Made by a program: the position numbers and the translations under genes. From NCBI GenBank assembly GCA_037044905.1, contig JBAOKB010000118.1, positions 496,001-560,000 of the forward strand: DNA of 64,000 nucleotides. The letters are read 5' to 3'. The stretch comes from Hortaea werneckii (lineage: Eukaryota > Ascomycota > Dothideomycetes > Mycosphaerellales > Teratosphaeriaceae). Below, piece after piece: positions 1 to 11,549 of this stretch. How positions within the stretch are numbered: the first letter of the stretch is position 1; each line of letters begins with the position of its first letter. The notes beneath the pieces were generated by a model. That model did not search any database. It saw nothing but the letters and a program-made list of their open reading frames with translations, and was not told the origin of the DNA.

Positions 1-230
1 AGAAGGGTTGATTGTCGATCGACGGGTCTTTCCACGACCTCGCTGTGCTCGCTGTCGACCACCGCAATAACCGGTCGCGTAAGCGAGACGCCTTTTCCAT
101 GTAATCACGGCCATGGTATCCCTCTGGCTGCGGGCGCAACTCACACCTAGCTTGGGTTGATTGATATACTTCCCCCCCAGCGCCCGAGCGCCTGGCGCGC
201 GCATGTGTGCAACAAGACGACGAAGAAGCG

Positions 231-3200
231 ATGGAAGACTCGCCGAACTCGGACATTCTCAGTAACATGGCCGGCATGGCGCCCACGTCGTCAGTCCTGG
301 GACCCGGCCAGCACAACAGCAGCGATTATGGCTTCGGAGGCCCGCCCAATTACAGCATCGACAGCATGTTGCAGCCGCGGCCCAATGCGCCTGCCCACAC
401 TCCAGGTGCGCCTGCAATGGCCGGCTCCATGCAACAAAATCTTGGGTCAGGCATGAACTCGGGCATGATGTCGTCGCCGTCGATGAACACGGCAGGCAGC
501 GCAATGCAACACGGCTTGCCCGATGGAATGACCGCTACCTCGGACATGACACCATGATCACCGGCTGAGCATGAGCAGTAACGGTCCGTACTCCGGCCTC
601 GAACGGAACAATAGCCTGGCTGGGTCAGATACTGCGAGCCCCACCGCGCAAGGGCGAGGAGGCATCGGCGGCAACGCCTTCACGAATGACAGCAATGATT
701 CGAGCAATCCCACCAACCAGTCCAACACAAGCCAGCCGAATGACTCGCAAGCCTCTGTGCCTCCTCCTTGGAGCGAGCTGAAGACAAAAGCTGGGAAGGA
801 GCGCAAGAGGTTACCGCTAGCCTGCATAGCATGCAGACGGAAGAAGATCCGGTGCTCCGGTGAGAAGCCGGCTTGTAAACACTGTCTACGATCACGGATA
901 CCCTGTGTGTACAAAGTCACGACACGAAAGGCAGCGCCCAGAACAGATTACATGGCCATGCTGGATAGGCGCTTGAGAAGAATGGAGGAGCGCGTCATCA
1001 AGATATTGCCCAAAGAGGAGCAGGCAGTGGTATCGAGCACGGGACGCGCGCAGGTAAGACCGCCTTTGCCGCCTGCACCGCCAAAACCGCCGAGCGGTAC
1101 AAAGAAGAGAGGTGCAGACCAGGCGTTCGGGGATGAGCTGGAGGAATGGGCGAATCCACCAGAGCCGGAAAAGCATGTCAATGATGTCGACGATGAACAG
1201 CAACAGTCGACGGCCGAGAATGAACCCTTGCAGGCGCACGAGGCTGAAGAACAAAATTTACTGAGAGAAGGCGCGGACAAGCTGCCCCCGAAAGAGCTGC
1301 AGGAGCATCTAACTGAGGTCTTCTTCGATTACGTCTACGGACAAAGTTATCACTTACTACACAAGCCGAGTTTCACACGCAAGTTGGCACAAGGGACCGT
1401 GCCACCTGTGCTTATGTTGGCTGTCTGCGGTATCTCCGCACGTTTCTCAAATCATCCTGCACTTCGCACTGAGCCAGCGTTCTTACGAGGCGAAAGCTGG
1501 GCTAGTGCCGCGCGGGACATTGCGCTGAGGCGGTACGACACGCCAAACATCACTATTCTGATCGTCTACCTCATCCTTGGTCTCCATGAGTTTGGGACAT
1601 GTCAAGGCGGTCGAAGCTGGATGTTTGGCGGTATGGCACAGCGAATGGCATATGCGCTTCAGCTGCATAAGGACCTTGATCACGACCCAAGCTTCGTCGG
1701 AGCTCCGAGGGCAAGAACGGCGAAGGTGATCTAACTTTTACAGACCGCGAGATCAGGAGACGAACAATGTGGAGTTGCTTCATTATGGATCGATTCAACT
1801 CTTCTGGAACGGACCGGCCTATTTTCGTAGCGGAGCAATACATCCGCGCTCAGCTGCCCATCAGAGAGAACTACTTCCAGATGGAGATTACCGGTCCCAC
1901 CGAGGACCTCAATGGCAACGTATCAAACCCTGTCGAACCTGACACTGGGCAGGTCAGTGATGCAAAAGCCAACATGGGCGTGGCTGCGTATCTGATTCGT
2001 ATCGTAGCCATCTGGGGCAAATTAGTGCATTACCTCAATCTCGGCGGAAAAGACAGAGATACCAAGCCGATGTGGGAAGATGGATCTATTTTCCAGACAA
2101 TTCGCAAAGACACTGAAGATTGGAAAGAATCTTTACCAGACGGCCTAAAGTATACCACGGAAAACCTGGAGAATTTTGTAAGCGACAAGATGGCGAATCA
2201 ATTCCTGTTTATGCACATAGTGTACAACCAAACAATCCTCTTCTCGAACCGCTTCGCGCTTCCAACGCCTGGGATTCGGACACACTTACCGAAGGACATG
2301 CCGCAAGAATTCATACAGTCCGCCTCGGCAGCCGCGCTAGAAGCAGCAAACACCATATCAGCTCTTGTCCATGAGAGCATGGATCATCTGGTTGTCGCCC
2401 CCTTCGCAGGCTATTGTGCCTTCTTCTCCAGCACGGTGCACATATATGGCGCTTTCAGTCAGAATGTGCAATTAGAGGCAACGAGCAAGCAGAACTTGGC
2501 ATGGAACGTCAAATACCTGACGCGCATGAAGAAATATTGGGGCATGTTCCACTTCGTCACCGAAAACCTGCGTGAGCTTTATCGCAGGCATGCCGACGCT
2601 GCGCGGCTGGGCACTGCGTCTAGACCTGGAGCTGGTGGTGAGGAGGGAGATGAGAAGGAGATTTTCCAGTATGGAGATTGGTTTGATCGATACCCTCATG
2701 GCGTAAGCGGGACTGATTACGAAGAGCCTGTCAAAGAGGAGGTGAAGAGGGAGCCTGGCGCAGACGCTGTTCTAGGCCAGAAGAGTGATCTCCAGACGGT
2801 CGAAGAGTTCTTCTCCAAGCTCAGTCCGCCGAGTCGATCGGCTCAGATGCAAGGACAGCAAGCTGCGGCGCAAAAGAAGTATTCCACGAAAAAGAGAAGA
2901 GCTTCGAAGTCTGCCGCAGCGAACGCAAATGGCTCGTCTCAAGGTCGAGGGGCACAGCAACAACAGCGGCAGCAGCAGCAGCCGCAGCAACAACAACAAA
3001 TGTCCCAAGAGCAGCAGCAACAGGACAATTTGCAGAACACGCAGCATTCGTTTGAGTCGCAACAAATGCAGCAAGGTCACATGATACATGACCTTGCACA
3101 TCTCGACGCCATGAACCATCAACAAGCCGGTTTCACCCTGGCTTCCAACCCGCGCAGAACCCTTTATATTCCGGTCCACCCCAACAGCTGCTCACCCAGC

Positions 3201-3717
3201 TCGACAGACAAATGGTAATGGACTCGTACGCCGGCCTCGACCAACTATCACAACGGTACCGCGCGCAGCAGGCCTTACATAACCAACAACAACAAAACAT
3301 GCCCGACGGAGCAGGAGGAGGAGGCAACTTCAACGACCCCTTCAACCTCGACGCCTTCTCCAACTACGCCCCACCCAACTCCACCGGCGCCGGCACCAAC
3401 AACAACGGCGGCGGCCCCGGCGGCTTCTGGGGCGACCCCAGCACCGCCTGGTTCATGCCCTTCAACATGGAACCTCCCAGCGTCGGCGACGACAGCAACC
3501 TCTTCGCCAACACGGGCAACGCCTAATTTCGACTGGGCGAATTTCGGCGGGGTTGCCGGGAGATATGTCGGCCTTGTCAGCCCAGCAGGCTTCTTCTTAC
3601 GGGCCTCTCGCCTCATCCCGCCGCTGAGGTGCCTGGTGGCAGCACCAGCAGGGCCATCAGCAGCATGATCCGACTTTGAGTAGTACGCCTGGCGCTGGGG
3701 TTATGGATGGGTTTTAG
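231..3717 (+). CDS. Zn2Cys6 fungal-specific transcription factor, reading frame broken several times
   Basis: This is a nuclear DNA-binding regulator. A Cys6 binuclear zinc cluster lies at about 823-904, with the motif CIACRRKKIRC followed by CKHC and a final Cys, and a basic TDYMAMLDRRLRRMEER coiled segment after it. A fungal_trans middle-homology domain follows at about 1300-2600, including RSWMFGGMAQRMAYALQLH and FTDREIRRRTMWSCF. The C-terminus is rich in Gln, Asn and Gly. Coding sense jumps between frames. An N-terminal part (231 to about 553) overlaps the next frame by only 8 bases. A second jump lies at about 1685-1700, between DLDHDP and the FTDREIRRR block. A third lies at about 3140-3160, and at least two more fall after 3510, before the likely end MDGF-stop at 3715-3717. 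Introns do not readily explain the jumps. Each side keeps family-like sequence, so consensus indels or a very recent pseudogene are both possible. Start ATG 231 is the first in frame. I cannot name the regulon. Confidence 0.75.
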
Positions 3718-4079
3718 GCCTGAAGGGATGGGAATGCTCTTTTTTTTTTTTTGTCAAACCCTTGTAGCAATGTGCATATGATGACGACTTTTTTGGGGGA
3801 CATTGTGTACAGTGGGAAATGTGTATATACGCCCTATATCCTCTTTTCTTTCTTTCTTCTCCTTGTCTTTATCCCATTCCCTCACTGAGAGGCGTTTGTG
3901 TTCTGATCTCTTGCACTTGGAACAGACTCCACCCTTGAGGAATGCCTTCTCAGGCTTTGAATGGAAGCTGCACGCTTCTCTCAGCGATATCATTTGCCCT
4001 AATCAGTATGGACTCGCAGAGAGTGAAAAGGAAACCAGAACAAGAAAGCAAGAGGGCGAAACAGAGAGGGAGGGACGCT

Positions 4080-6549
4080 TCACCGCAGATCCTCACTCCT
4101 TGTCACGGCCAAAAATGTCAGACTCCAGAGCTGTCGGATATTACTCTCCGTCGGACTCTGGCCCGCAGGCGGCGGTAAAGCACCTAAAGGTTCGAACACA
4201 AACCCTTGCTCCTCGCTGTACAACCAAGACCACACTTCACTGCTCAACTGCGCCTCGTTGGCTTCGATCAGATTCCAGAGGTGGTTATACGCCGCTTTCA
4301 CGTTTCCGTACACGGATGCGTCGGCGCAGAAAGCGGGGTTGGAGTGTTGTTGTTGGTGGTGGTATGGTGGTTGTGTTGAGCTCATACAGCGATCCAGTTG
4401 CCGCTCGAGTCCCGCGGCCATCATCGCCAGCTGCCATCCCCAGACTACCGTCCCGTGATACGCGTTGTTGGTGAAGTTCGCCGCGTACACGGGGTCTCCG
4501 CCGAAGGCGGGGTTGTCGACGAGGAGGCCGACGGGTGTGCTGAGGCCGACGGGGAACGGGGCCAGGATGTTGTTCGCGGTGCTGTTTAGGTAGGAGGTTA
4601 GTTGGTTTTGGTTGGTGGTGTTGAGGAGGAAGTGGCGGAAGCAGTCGTCGGTGTTCATGACTTTGACGAGGGGTTGGTTGTTGTTGCCCTCGAGTGCTAG
4701 GCCGTGGTAGACGATTTCGGAGGTGATGGAAGAGGCGTGCGAGGGGAAACCGTAGTCTGCTTCGTTCGTGTAGTCGGTTACTAGGTCTCTCGCTTCCTCG
4801 GGGGCTACTACGACCTCGAAGAAGGCCAGGGTCTCGTCTTCCCAGACCGCCGCGTATTCCTCTGCGAGCTGGCTCCATTCGGGATGTTCAGGGAAGAAAT
4901 CATCAGAAGCCAGGGCAGCTATCGAGCGTAAGGCTGCAGGAACAAGAGCAGTATTGACGTCGTAGGGAATCCTCCGCCGCCGATCCCGTACGTGCTATCC
5001 CTCCATTCACCAACGACTTCGCCTTCCTTGAGATGGACAAGATTTTCCTGGCTTTGCCCACCCGGCTGAGCGAAAGGTCCAGCGATACGCATGACCCTTT
5101 CTGCATTGATTCGAGCAAGCTCACCATACGTCGTGCCCTGGTTTCCGAAATTTAGCGATGCCCTTGTAGCAAAGAATGCTTCCCTGCGCCGCTGTCCGGT
5201 CTCGGTAGCCAAGAAGTAGTTCTCCATGACCGGCATGAGAAAATAATCGCTATCGACCATGATGTATGAACAGATCGGCGCAGTACTCGTCACGTTCTCC
5301 TGGAGATGAAGGTATGTCGCGTAATCTCCAATAGTCTCCTCGTGGCAGACTGAGCCGTCGGTAGCATTGATTCGTTCCAACACAGCTGAAATGACGGCTT
5401 CGATCGCTCCGCCTTCGCCCTCGGAGAGCACGGGTTGGAGGAGGAGTAAGGAGATCATGCTATCTCTCCAAAATACGTTAGGAAACGCCAGGCACCTGCC
5501 AGCAGTTTGTTCGTGTATGAAAGGAAAGAGCGACTTCGTCTGGTCTGGGACTCTGCATGATAAGATCTTGCGAGGCTTCGTTGAGGACTTCGCTAGCGCT
5601 CAGTTGCTCCAGTTGAGGGTAACTTAAAGTACTTGTGAAGTTATACGTGCCAGCAGCGAATTTCAGAGTCCGGTTGTCAATGTTGACATTCCCGGTTGTG
5701 GAATTGGCTGGAGTAAAGGACATAGTGGTTGTTGTGACATTATCGAGCCAGAGCCTACTCAGTATAGCGCCACCGTCCTCAGTCTGGGAGAATACAATGG
5801 CATCCTGGATTTCTGGTACGAGGATACTTGGCCCCTCGGTGAAATCGCGAATCGTCCTTATGCTGCCGAGGATAGGCACGGTCAAGCGTGCAGAGGTATT
5901 GAAGTTCACCAAAGTACTCACACGAGCCTTTGAAACGCTGTCTGAGGTGTTGCTGGAGGCTGTATTGCCGCCCTGCAGCGGCTGCGTTGCACCTGTCGTT
6001 GACGAGGTGGATTGCTAAAGTGCCATTGGGACCTTCAGTAGGTTCGAAGAAGGCAACGACACCGGAATTGCCAGCCGGCCAAGCAACGAGAAGACGAGGC
6101 CCTATAATGGAGAGGTTGCTGTCGGAAAGGGGAGAAGTGACGACAACCTGGCTTGCTGAGTTGCAGTCGGAATAGAAATAGTTCTCGTATGGCGGGTCGC
6201 TCAGTTGGAGGGTCGTAGGCTCTTCAAAGCATTGCGCCGGTGATGAAGCGTTCGGTGTAGGTGCTGTAGTAGAGTTACTATAAGGAGCGGTCGCCGGTGC
6301 ATGAGTTGGAATGGAAGTAAGCTCGGCGTTTGTGCAGGAGTATTGTTGTGGGTTATAGCAAGCGTCTCCGCAACGTAGCGTAGGTTCACCATCCTGGATT
6401 GGGCAAAGAAAGCCGTCATCATAGCAAATGTATTGGGTAGGCAGGTAATATGCGTCTCCACAAGCTATGAGGTTGGAGTCCGTAGGTGTATTTGCAGCGC
6501 TCGCCAACGCGACGTGAGCAACGAGTAGGGCCAGCGGCATGGGATACAT
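4080..6549 (-). CDS. secreted six-hairpin glycosidase-like protein with N-terminal CBM52-like repeats, frameshifted
   Basis: Translation starts at 6549 with a hydrophobic signal peptide (MYPMPLALLVAHVALASA). Two Cys-rich repeats follow, CGDAYYLPTQYIC and CGDACYNPQQYSC. They resemble the CBM52 beta-glucan-binding module, so a cell-wall polysaccharide substrate is likely. The rest matches the fungal six-hairpin (glycogen-debranching-like) glycosidase group, with landmarks AGAWRFLTYFG, MISLLLLQPVLSEGE, HLKEGEVVGEWRDSTYG, PYDVNTALVPAALRSIAAL and WEDETLAFFE. These landmarks sit in successive frames. Breaks occur near 6000, near 5500, at about 5463 (family GRDSMIS; one A seems missing) and at about 4976 (family GGGRIPYDV; one base seems missing). 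The protein is conserved right across each break. No complete product can be read as the sequence stands. It is convergent with the regulator at 231-3717. Confidence 0.7.
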
Positions 6550-7717
6550 GGCTGGATATTTGGCAGGGTCACTACCTAGGTACGATTAAACAGCACAGGC
6601 TGAGCAATCGCGCAAAACGTGGCGTCCGACGCAGGTATATACCATCGTGAAGACTGACGCACCCATGTATAGAGTTTCTTAGGCGAGGGGGAGTCTTGTA
6701 CGATTGCGGGAGTGGCAGGCGAATGAAGTGCGGGGAACTGATGGAGGAGTGGAGAGATGACCTATCTTTCAGCGCACCTGCTTGATTTGGGGGCGTGGGA
6801 GGTACTGCACCATCGTCATGTTGGTTTCGTATTACGTGCTCTGGGTTGCTCTGATTGCAAGACGAGGCGAGAGTGAGGACCAGGAGGAGGAGACCAAGGG
6901 ACTGCGTCTGACGCCATGGTTGCCATGTTGGAGGTGTCAGGGAGCCGTGACACCAAATACAATACTGCTCGGGTGTCAACAAATGCTCTGCAAAGACAGG
7001 GCATTGATGTACGAAATCGCAGATTTTTTGGTGGACTAGACATCCCGCTCTGGCAATGCGCTGTCGAGAAGCATTGAATAATTCTTGCTATCGTATTCGC
7101 GGATAATCGGCTTACCACTCTGCTCAAGCGCCTGACTTGGTATCTGAGTTGAAGGCTCCCAGTCTCAGCCATGCGGTGGATGATGAGGACCTGGATCTGA
7201 TAGTATACAGTAAGCTACGGTACCTGCATGGAAGGCCATACTACTGTATGTAGTATTGCCATGGATCATTAGGCGTTGAGGTGACGATTCGCTACCTAGG
7301 TACTGTAAGGTACATACATCCAATAGTACATAGTAGTACCTTAGGGTTGTTAGGTAAGCACCAACCAGGTCGGCACGGAGGAGTGATTGGGCCGATCCGA
7401 GTCGTCGCGGCCGAGGCCTGCCGCCTGCAGGGCGTATTAGGCAGCACACGTCACCGCGGGCATTGGTGAATTATGCTTTTGCGAGTGCGAAGAGGGCACC
7501 GACTTGATCCGCATGGCCTGATCCAACGCCTCCTAACGCTTTGACTCCCATGGGCGATATCACTGCAGATACACACATCACGTGAGCCTGGAAGGTGGAC
7601 GTCCAGCGCGAGTCACGAATTCGAGGCCGACGCGACACTTCCGAAGACTCGCCCATCCGCAGAAACGGCGGCTGAACGTCATCGTCCAAGCTGGTCCCGC
7701 AGAGGAGCGCGCGCGCA
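6550..7717. other. intergenic region with TACCTAGGTA palindromes
   Basis: I find no gene with support here. The short open frames lack homology-like composition. The region separates the divergent starts at 6549 and 7718, so it probably holds both promoters. The 10-bp palindrome TACCTAGGTA occurs at 6573-6582 and 7293-7302. Related TAGTAC/TACATAG runs lie near 7200-7340. Confidence 0.5.
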
Positions 7718-8359
7718 ATGAACCCACACATGCCCTACGGTGCGCACATGCCGCCGCCACCCCCCAATGGATCACATCCGCAGCCGAGCAACGTCCAGCT
7801 ACCGCCCATTTTCGGCAACCAATTTCACAGCCATGGCTCGCCAGGCAACATGCTAGACACGTCTCCCACCGGGGCACCTTGGTTTGCGGGAGGCGGCGAC
7901 GACTACGGGTTCGATGACGACAATGTGGGGGAGAACGATGTTGGCAATGGCGACGATGGCGCACAAGGTGGTAGAGATCCCAAGCGGAGGAGGATCGCCC
8001 GGGCGTGTGACATGTGCCGGAAGAAGAAGATCAAGTGCGATGGCAAGATGCCCAAGTGTAGTCACTGCGAGAACTACAAGACCGAATGTATCTTCACGCA
8101 GCAGGAGAAGAAGCGGGCGCCGCCAAAAGGAGCAAAGTATATCGAGGGCCTGGAGAACCGCCTTGGTAGAATGGAGAGTCTGCTGCGTATGAGCGGGTTG
8201 CTAAATGAAGATGATGGCGGTAAGACCGACCTGGGAACTTTGGAGAGAAGGTTGCAGGAGCGTCAAAGCCAGAGTCATACAGCAAGTCCTGCGCAGTCAA
8301 ATTTCGGCAACGCTCAGGACCGTCAGACTCCGACGGATGCAAGCTTGCGCGATCAACAG

Positions 8360-8394
<35 letters not shown>

Positions 8395-11018
8395 GCAGCA
8401 GCAGCAGCAGCAGCAACAGAGTCCGCAAATCGATCCGGCACTGAGCGAACGTCCCTCGCAGCGGCAAACAACCGACACAAGCGATTCAAACGAATCTCCT
8501 TTCAAGCGTGATCCAAAAGATGTCGATTCTCTCGCCGATCAGATGTGCAGCCTAATCACGAACAACTGTGGCGAAACCCGGTACATTGGCTCGTCTTCCG
8601 GCTTCTCTATCTTCAGTCCCAAGGGTATTCAGTGGGTAAATGAGAAGACTGGAGACAACAGTTTCCAGCAGATGATTGCCTCCGCGACCTCAGAAGACAA
8701 ACAAGGCTGGGACCATTGGAAACCTGAAGTCTTCAACGATCTGTTTCAAAGAAGAGTCTTCAAGCCTCTGCCAGAAAGAAGAGAGTGCGAAGCCCTTTTG
8801 AGAGACTACTTTGAACACTTCAACCAAATGTTCCCACTCTTCCATGAGCCGACATTCATGCATCTCGTAGATCGGCATTATAGCGAAAATCCATACGAAG
8901 GCAGTGGTTGGTGGGCGAGTTTGAACGTAGCATTGGCAATCGCCCATCGATTGAGGGTCATGAGCAACGTGGTTGGCAGCGAAGAGGATGAAACTGCCTG
9001 GCTGTATCTGAAGAATGCGATGGCAGTTATGACGGAGCTCGTAATGCGGAACACTGACTTGCTTTCCGTTCAGGCATTGTTGGGCATGGCTTTATTCCTT
9101 CAAGGAACACCCAATCCGCAGCCCTCGTTTTTCTTGGTAGCAGCGGCCATGCGACTTGCTCATAGCATCGGTTTGCACAAGCGCGGCAGCGGTTTCAATC
9201 TGAACCAAGTCGAAGACGAACAGCGAAAACGCGTATTCTGGATCGCCTACCTTCTGGACAAAGATATATGCCTTCGATCGGGCCGTCCTCCAGCTCAAGA
9301 CGACGATGACATGAATGTAGAGCTGCCCTCCGAAGAGCCTCCCGATGGACTTGGCAACATTCCACTCAAGGAAGGAACCACAGAACCTGGAGGCGAGCCC
9401 CGAAAGACCATGAATCTCTTCCGGCTCAATTGCACCTTCGCGCAAATACAGAGCAAGGTTTACAAACAACTTTATTCTGTGAAGGCATCCCGACAATCAG
9501 ACGGCGAACTCTTAAATACGATCGGCGAGCTTGATACTCTCCTCGAAGCCTGGAAGGACAGTATACCCCTTGACTTCCGTCCGGAGCACGAGATCAATGC
9601 CCTCAATACTCCGCTGATCCTGCACGTCGTGGTTCTGCACTTCGCGTACTACAATTGTCTCACTACAATACACAGGATGTCTGTGCATCACGGGTACTGG
9701 ACCTCTAGACTGAGCGACTATGCGATCCAGGGATTGAACGCTAGGCCATTGAACCCAAGAGTATTTATGAGTGCAGCTCTGTGTGTGAATGCGGCCCGGA
9801 CCAGTATCGGGTTGATAAGATATATTCCTCAGGGCGATTTTGCTTGCACATGGTAGGTCTATTGACTTTGTTCTTGCCCGTTTGACGCGAGAATGTAATG
9901 CTGACTCGATCCTCACCAGGCTCATATTGTACTTTCCGGTTTCGGCTCTTGTCACACTCTTTGCCAACATCTTGCAGAATCCTCAAGATGCCCGTGCAAG
10001 AAGCGATCTCAAGCTCATGGCTTCGGTTGTGTCCTTCTTGACCATGCTTGAGCGGGATGTAAGCGAATCCAATGGAAATGTACGCCGCATGCTGTCTGTA
10101 TGCTCAGAATTCGAGCGCATAGCCAAGGTGGTTCTGGACAAAGCGGAAAGCGACATGCGTGCTAAAGGTTCCAAACGTAAGGCCGGGACGGGTCAGACAC
10201 AGAAGGAAGCCGAGCGTGCGCTGAGAGACCGTAACGTAATCGAAGCGGCCATTGCAGCCGGGCTGGAGGAAGGAAAAACATTGGAGCAGATTCAGGCAGA
10301 AACGCAAGCGGCATATCGACGTCCAGTACAGACTCCGAGCCTGAAGAGCGCGATGAACAGCGGAGCAGGCGCGAGTCCTGCAAGCTTCGCCGGAAGCCAA
10401 AATAGTGGTAATGGGGGGAGGCAGCAAGGGCAGGAGGTTAAAAGTCCAACGCAGCACATGTGGCAACAAGAGCAGCAGCAACAGCAACAACGTCAGCAAA
10501 AGCGTCAAAAGCAATTTGACGGACAGTCCGAGCAAGCAGGTCCTTGGCAGAACATGACAGGCCCTCTCGACAACCAAGGGGCCGCAATGCCTGGATTCGG
10601 CATCCCAGGCGGCATGAACGCACCTGCGGGTGGACGAATGGCTGGGCCTGCTGGGCAGATGCCTTCCCAAGCAGCTTTGAATGCCCAGGGACCTTCCAAT
10701 TTCAACCAGCCCCAGCAAAATCTCACGGATGGTTTCGCCCCGGACGCTTTCCCTCCTAATCCTGCCAACGGCGTTGACTCCCTCATGCCGGGTGATATGA
10801 GCGGCATGGGACAGGATCTAGGCGGTGTCGGTGGCTCTTTCCAGCAGCCGTTTGTCCCTCAGGACCTTTGGCAGATGCCCATGACGCTCGAGTGGGACTG
10901 GGCGGAGGGATTGGGTTTGGGGAGCTTTACGCCTGGCGGTATGATGGGCGGTAATCTTTTCGGGGACGCGGGCAGTTATATGGATCCTCAACAACAGCAC
11001 GGCGGCGGAGGTCAATGA
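7718..11018 (+). CDS. Zn2Cys6 fungal-specific transcription factor with polyglutamine tract
   Basis: This is an intact nuclear regulator of 1077 residues. There are two exons, 7718-9852 and 9920-11018. The intron 9853-9919 begins GTAGGT, has a GCTGAC branch site and ends CCAG; splicing completes a Trp codon. The zinc cluster uses Cys97, 100, 107, 114, 117 and 124. A linker and coiled coil follow (PPKGAKYIEGLENRLGRMES). Residues 213-234 are 22 uninterrupted glutamines encoded by mixed CAG/CAA. The fungal_trans domain covers roughly residues 370-700 (FPLFHEPTFMHLVD, RLAHSIGLHKRG, RKRVFWIAYLLDKDICLRSGRPP). The tail is rich in Gln, Gly and Met, with an acidic/aromatic end (TLEWDWAEGLGLGSF) that could activate transcription. 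It belongs to a conserved Pezizomycotina family, but I do not recognise a characterised member with confidence. Confidence 0.9.
8354..8419 (+). repeat. CAG/CAA trinucleotide tract (22 Gln)
   Basis: Sixty-six bases of CAG and CAA codons encode an uninterrupted polyglutamine run between the zinc cluster and the regulatory domain of the 7718-11018 protein. Such tracts often vary in length between strains. Confidence 0.95.
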
Positions 11019-11549
11019 AGATTTAGACGCATGCATTGAGCATTGGAGTATGGAAATAAGAATCACGGGTCATATTATGATGGATAGACATTGATGAGCT
11101 CGGTGTTTTCGGGCATGAGGCGAAAATCGGTTTGCTCTTCTTTTGCTCTTACTGGAGCGTTGTATTCTATTTAGCCTGTAGACGAGAGATGGGGTGGCGC
11201 CACTGGTCTTATACGCAGAGCGCAGATAATGCGTAGACTGAATGTCTCGGGGGCATGATGCCGCTCCGATGACCATGTGTACGGCAATACTGCATCACGT
11301 CTCATGCGATGCAGTGTGAATGAGCAAAGAGACAGCCACATTTAGAGGTTGGTCGTCCGTTTCGGGCGCAATGCTTTAGCCAATCACGTGGAGGCGTCTT
11401 CTAGCGCGCGCTAGCGCACCGTCAGATCATTATTCAGTTGACGGTCACAGAGGCTACCATCGCACTGTTCCCATCCGCCAACGGCCTACATTGGTTCGTC
11501 CCATCCTTCCAAAACTTCGAGGAGCCTTCCTCGCCGTCACACTTCCATT
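11019..11549. other. intergenic region
   Basis: This 0.5-kb stretch lies between tandem plus-strand genes. A pyrimidine-rich leader precedes ATG 11550. I see no gene and no strong motif. Confidence 0.5.

Noticed and set aside
1631..1743. Possible intron GTATGG..CTAAC..TACAG in the first regulator gene
   Set aside because: The splice would keep the frame, and the CTAACTTTTACAG end is attractive. However, it would delete the conserved block GMAQRMAYALQLH, so a frame break near 1690 fits better.
8094..8489. Minus-strand open frame with poly-Ala/Val run
   Set aside because: It is the antisense reading of the CAG/CAA polyglutamine tract and has no independent support.
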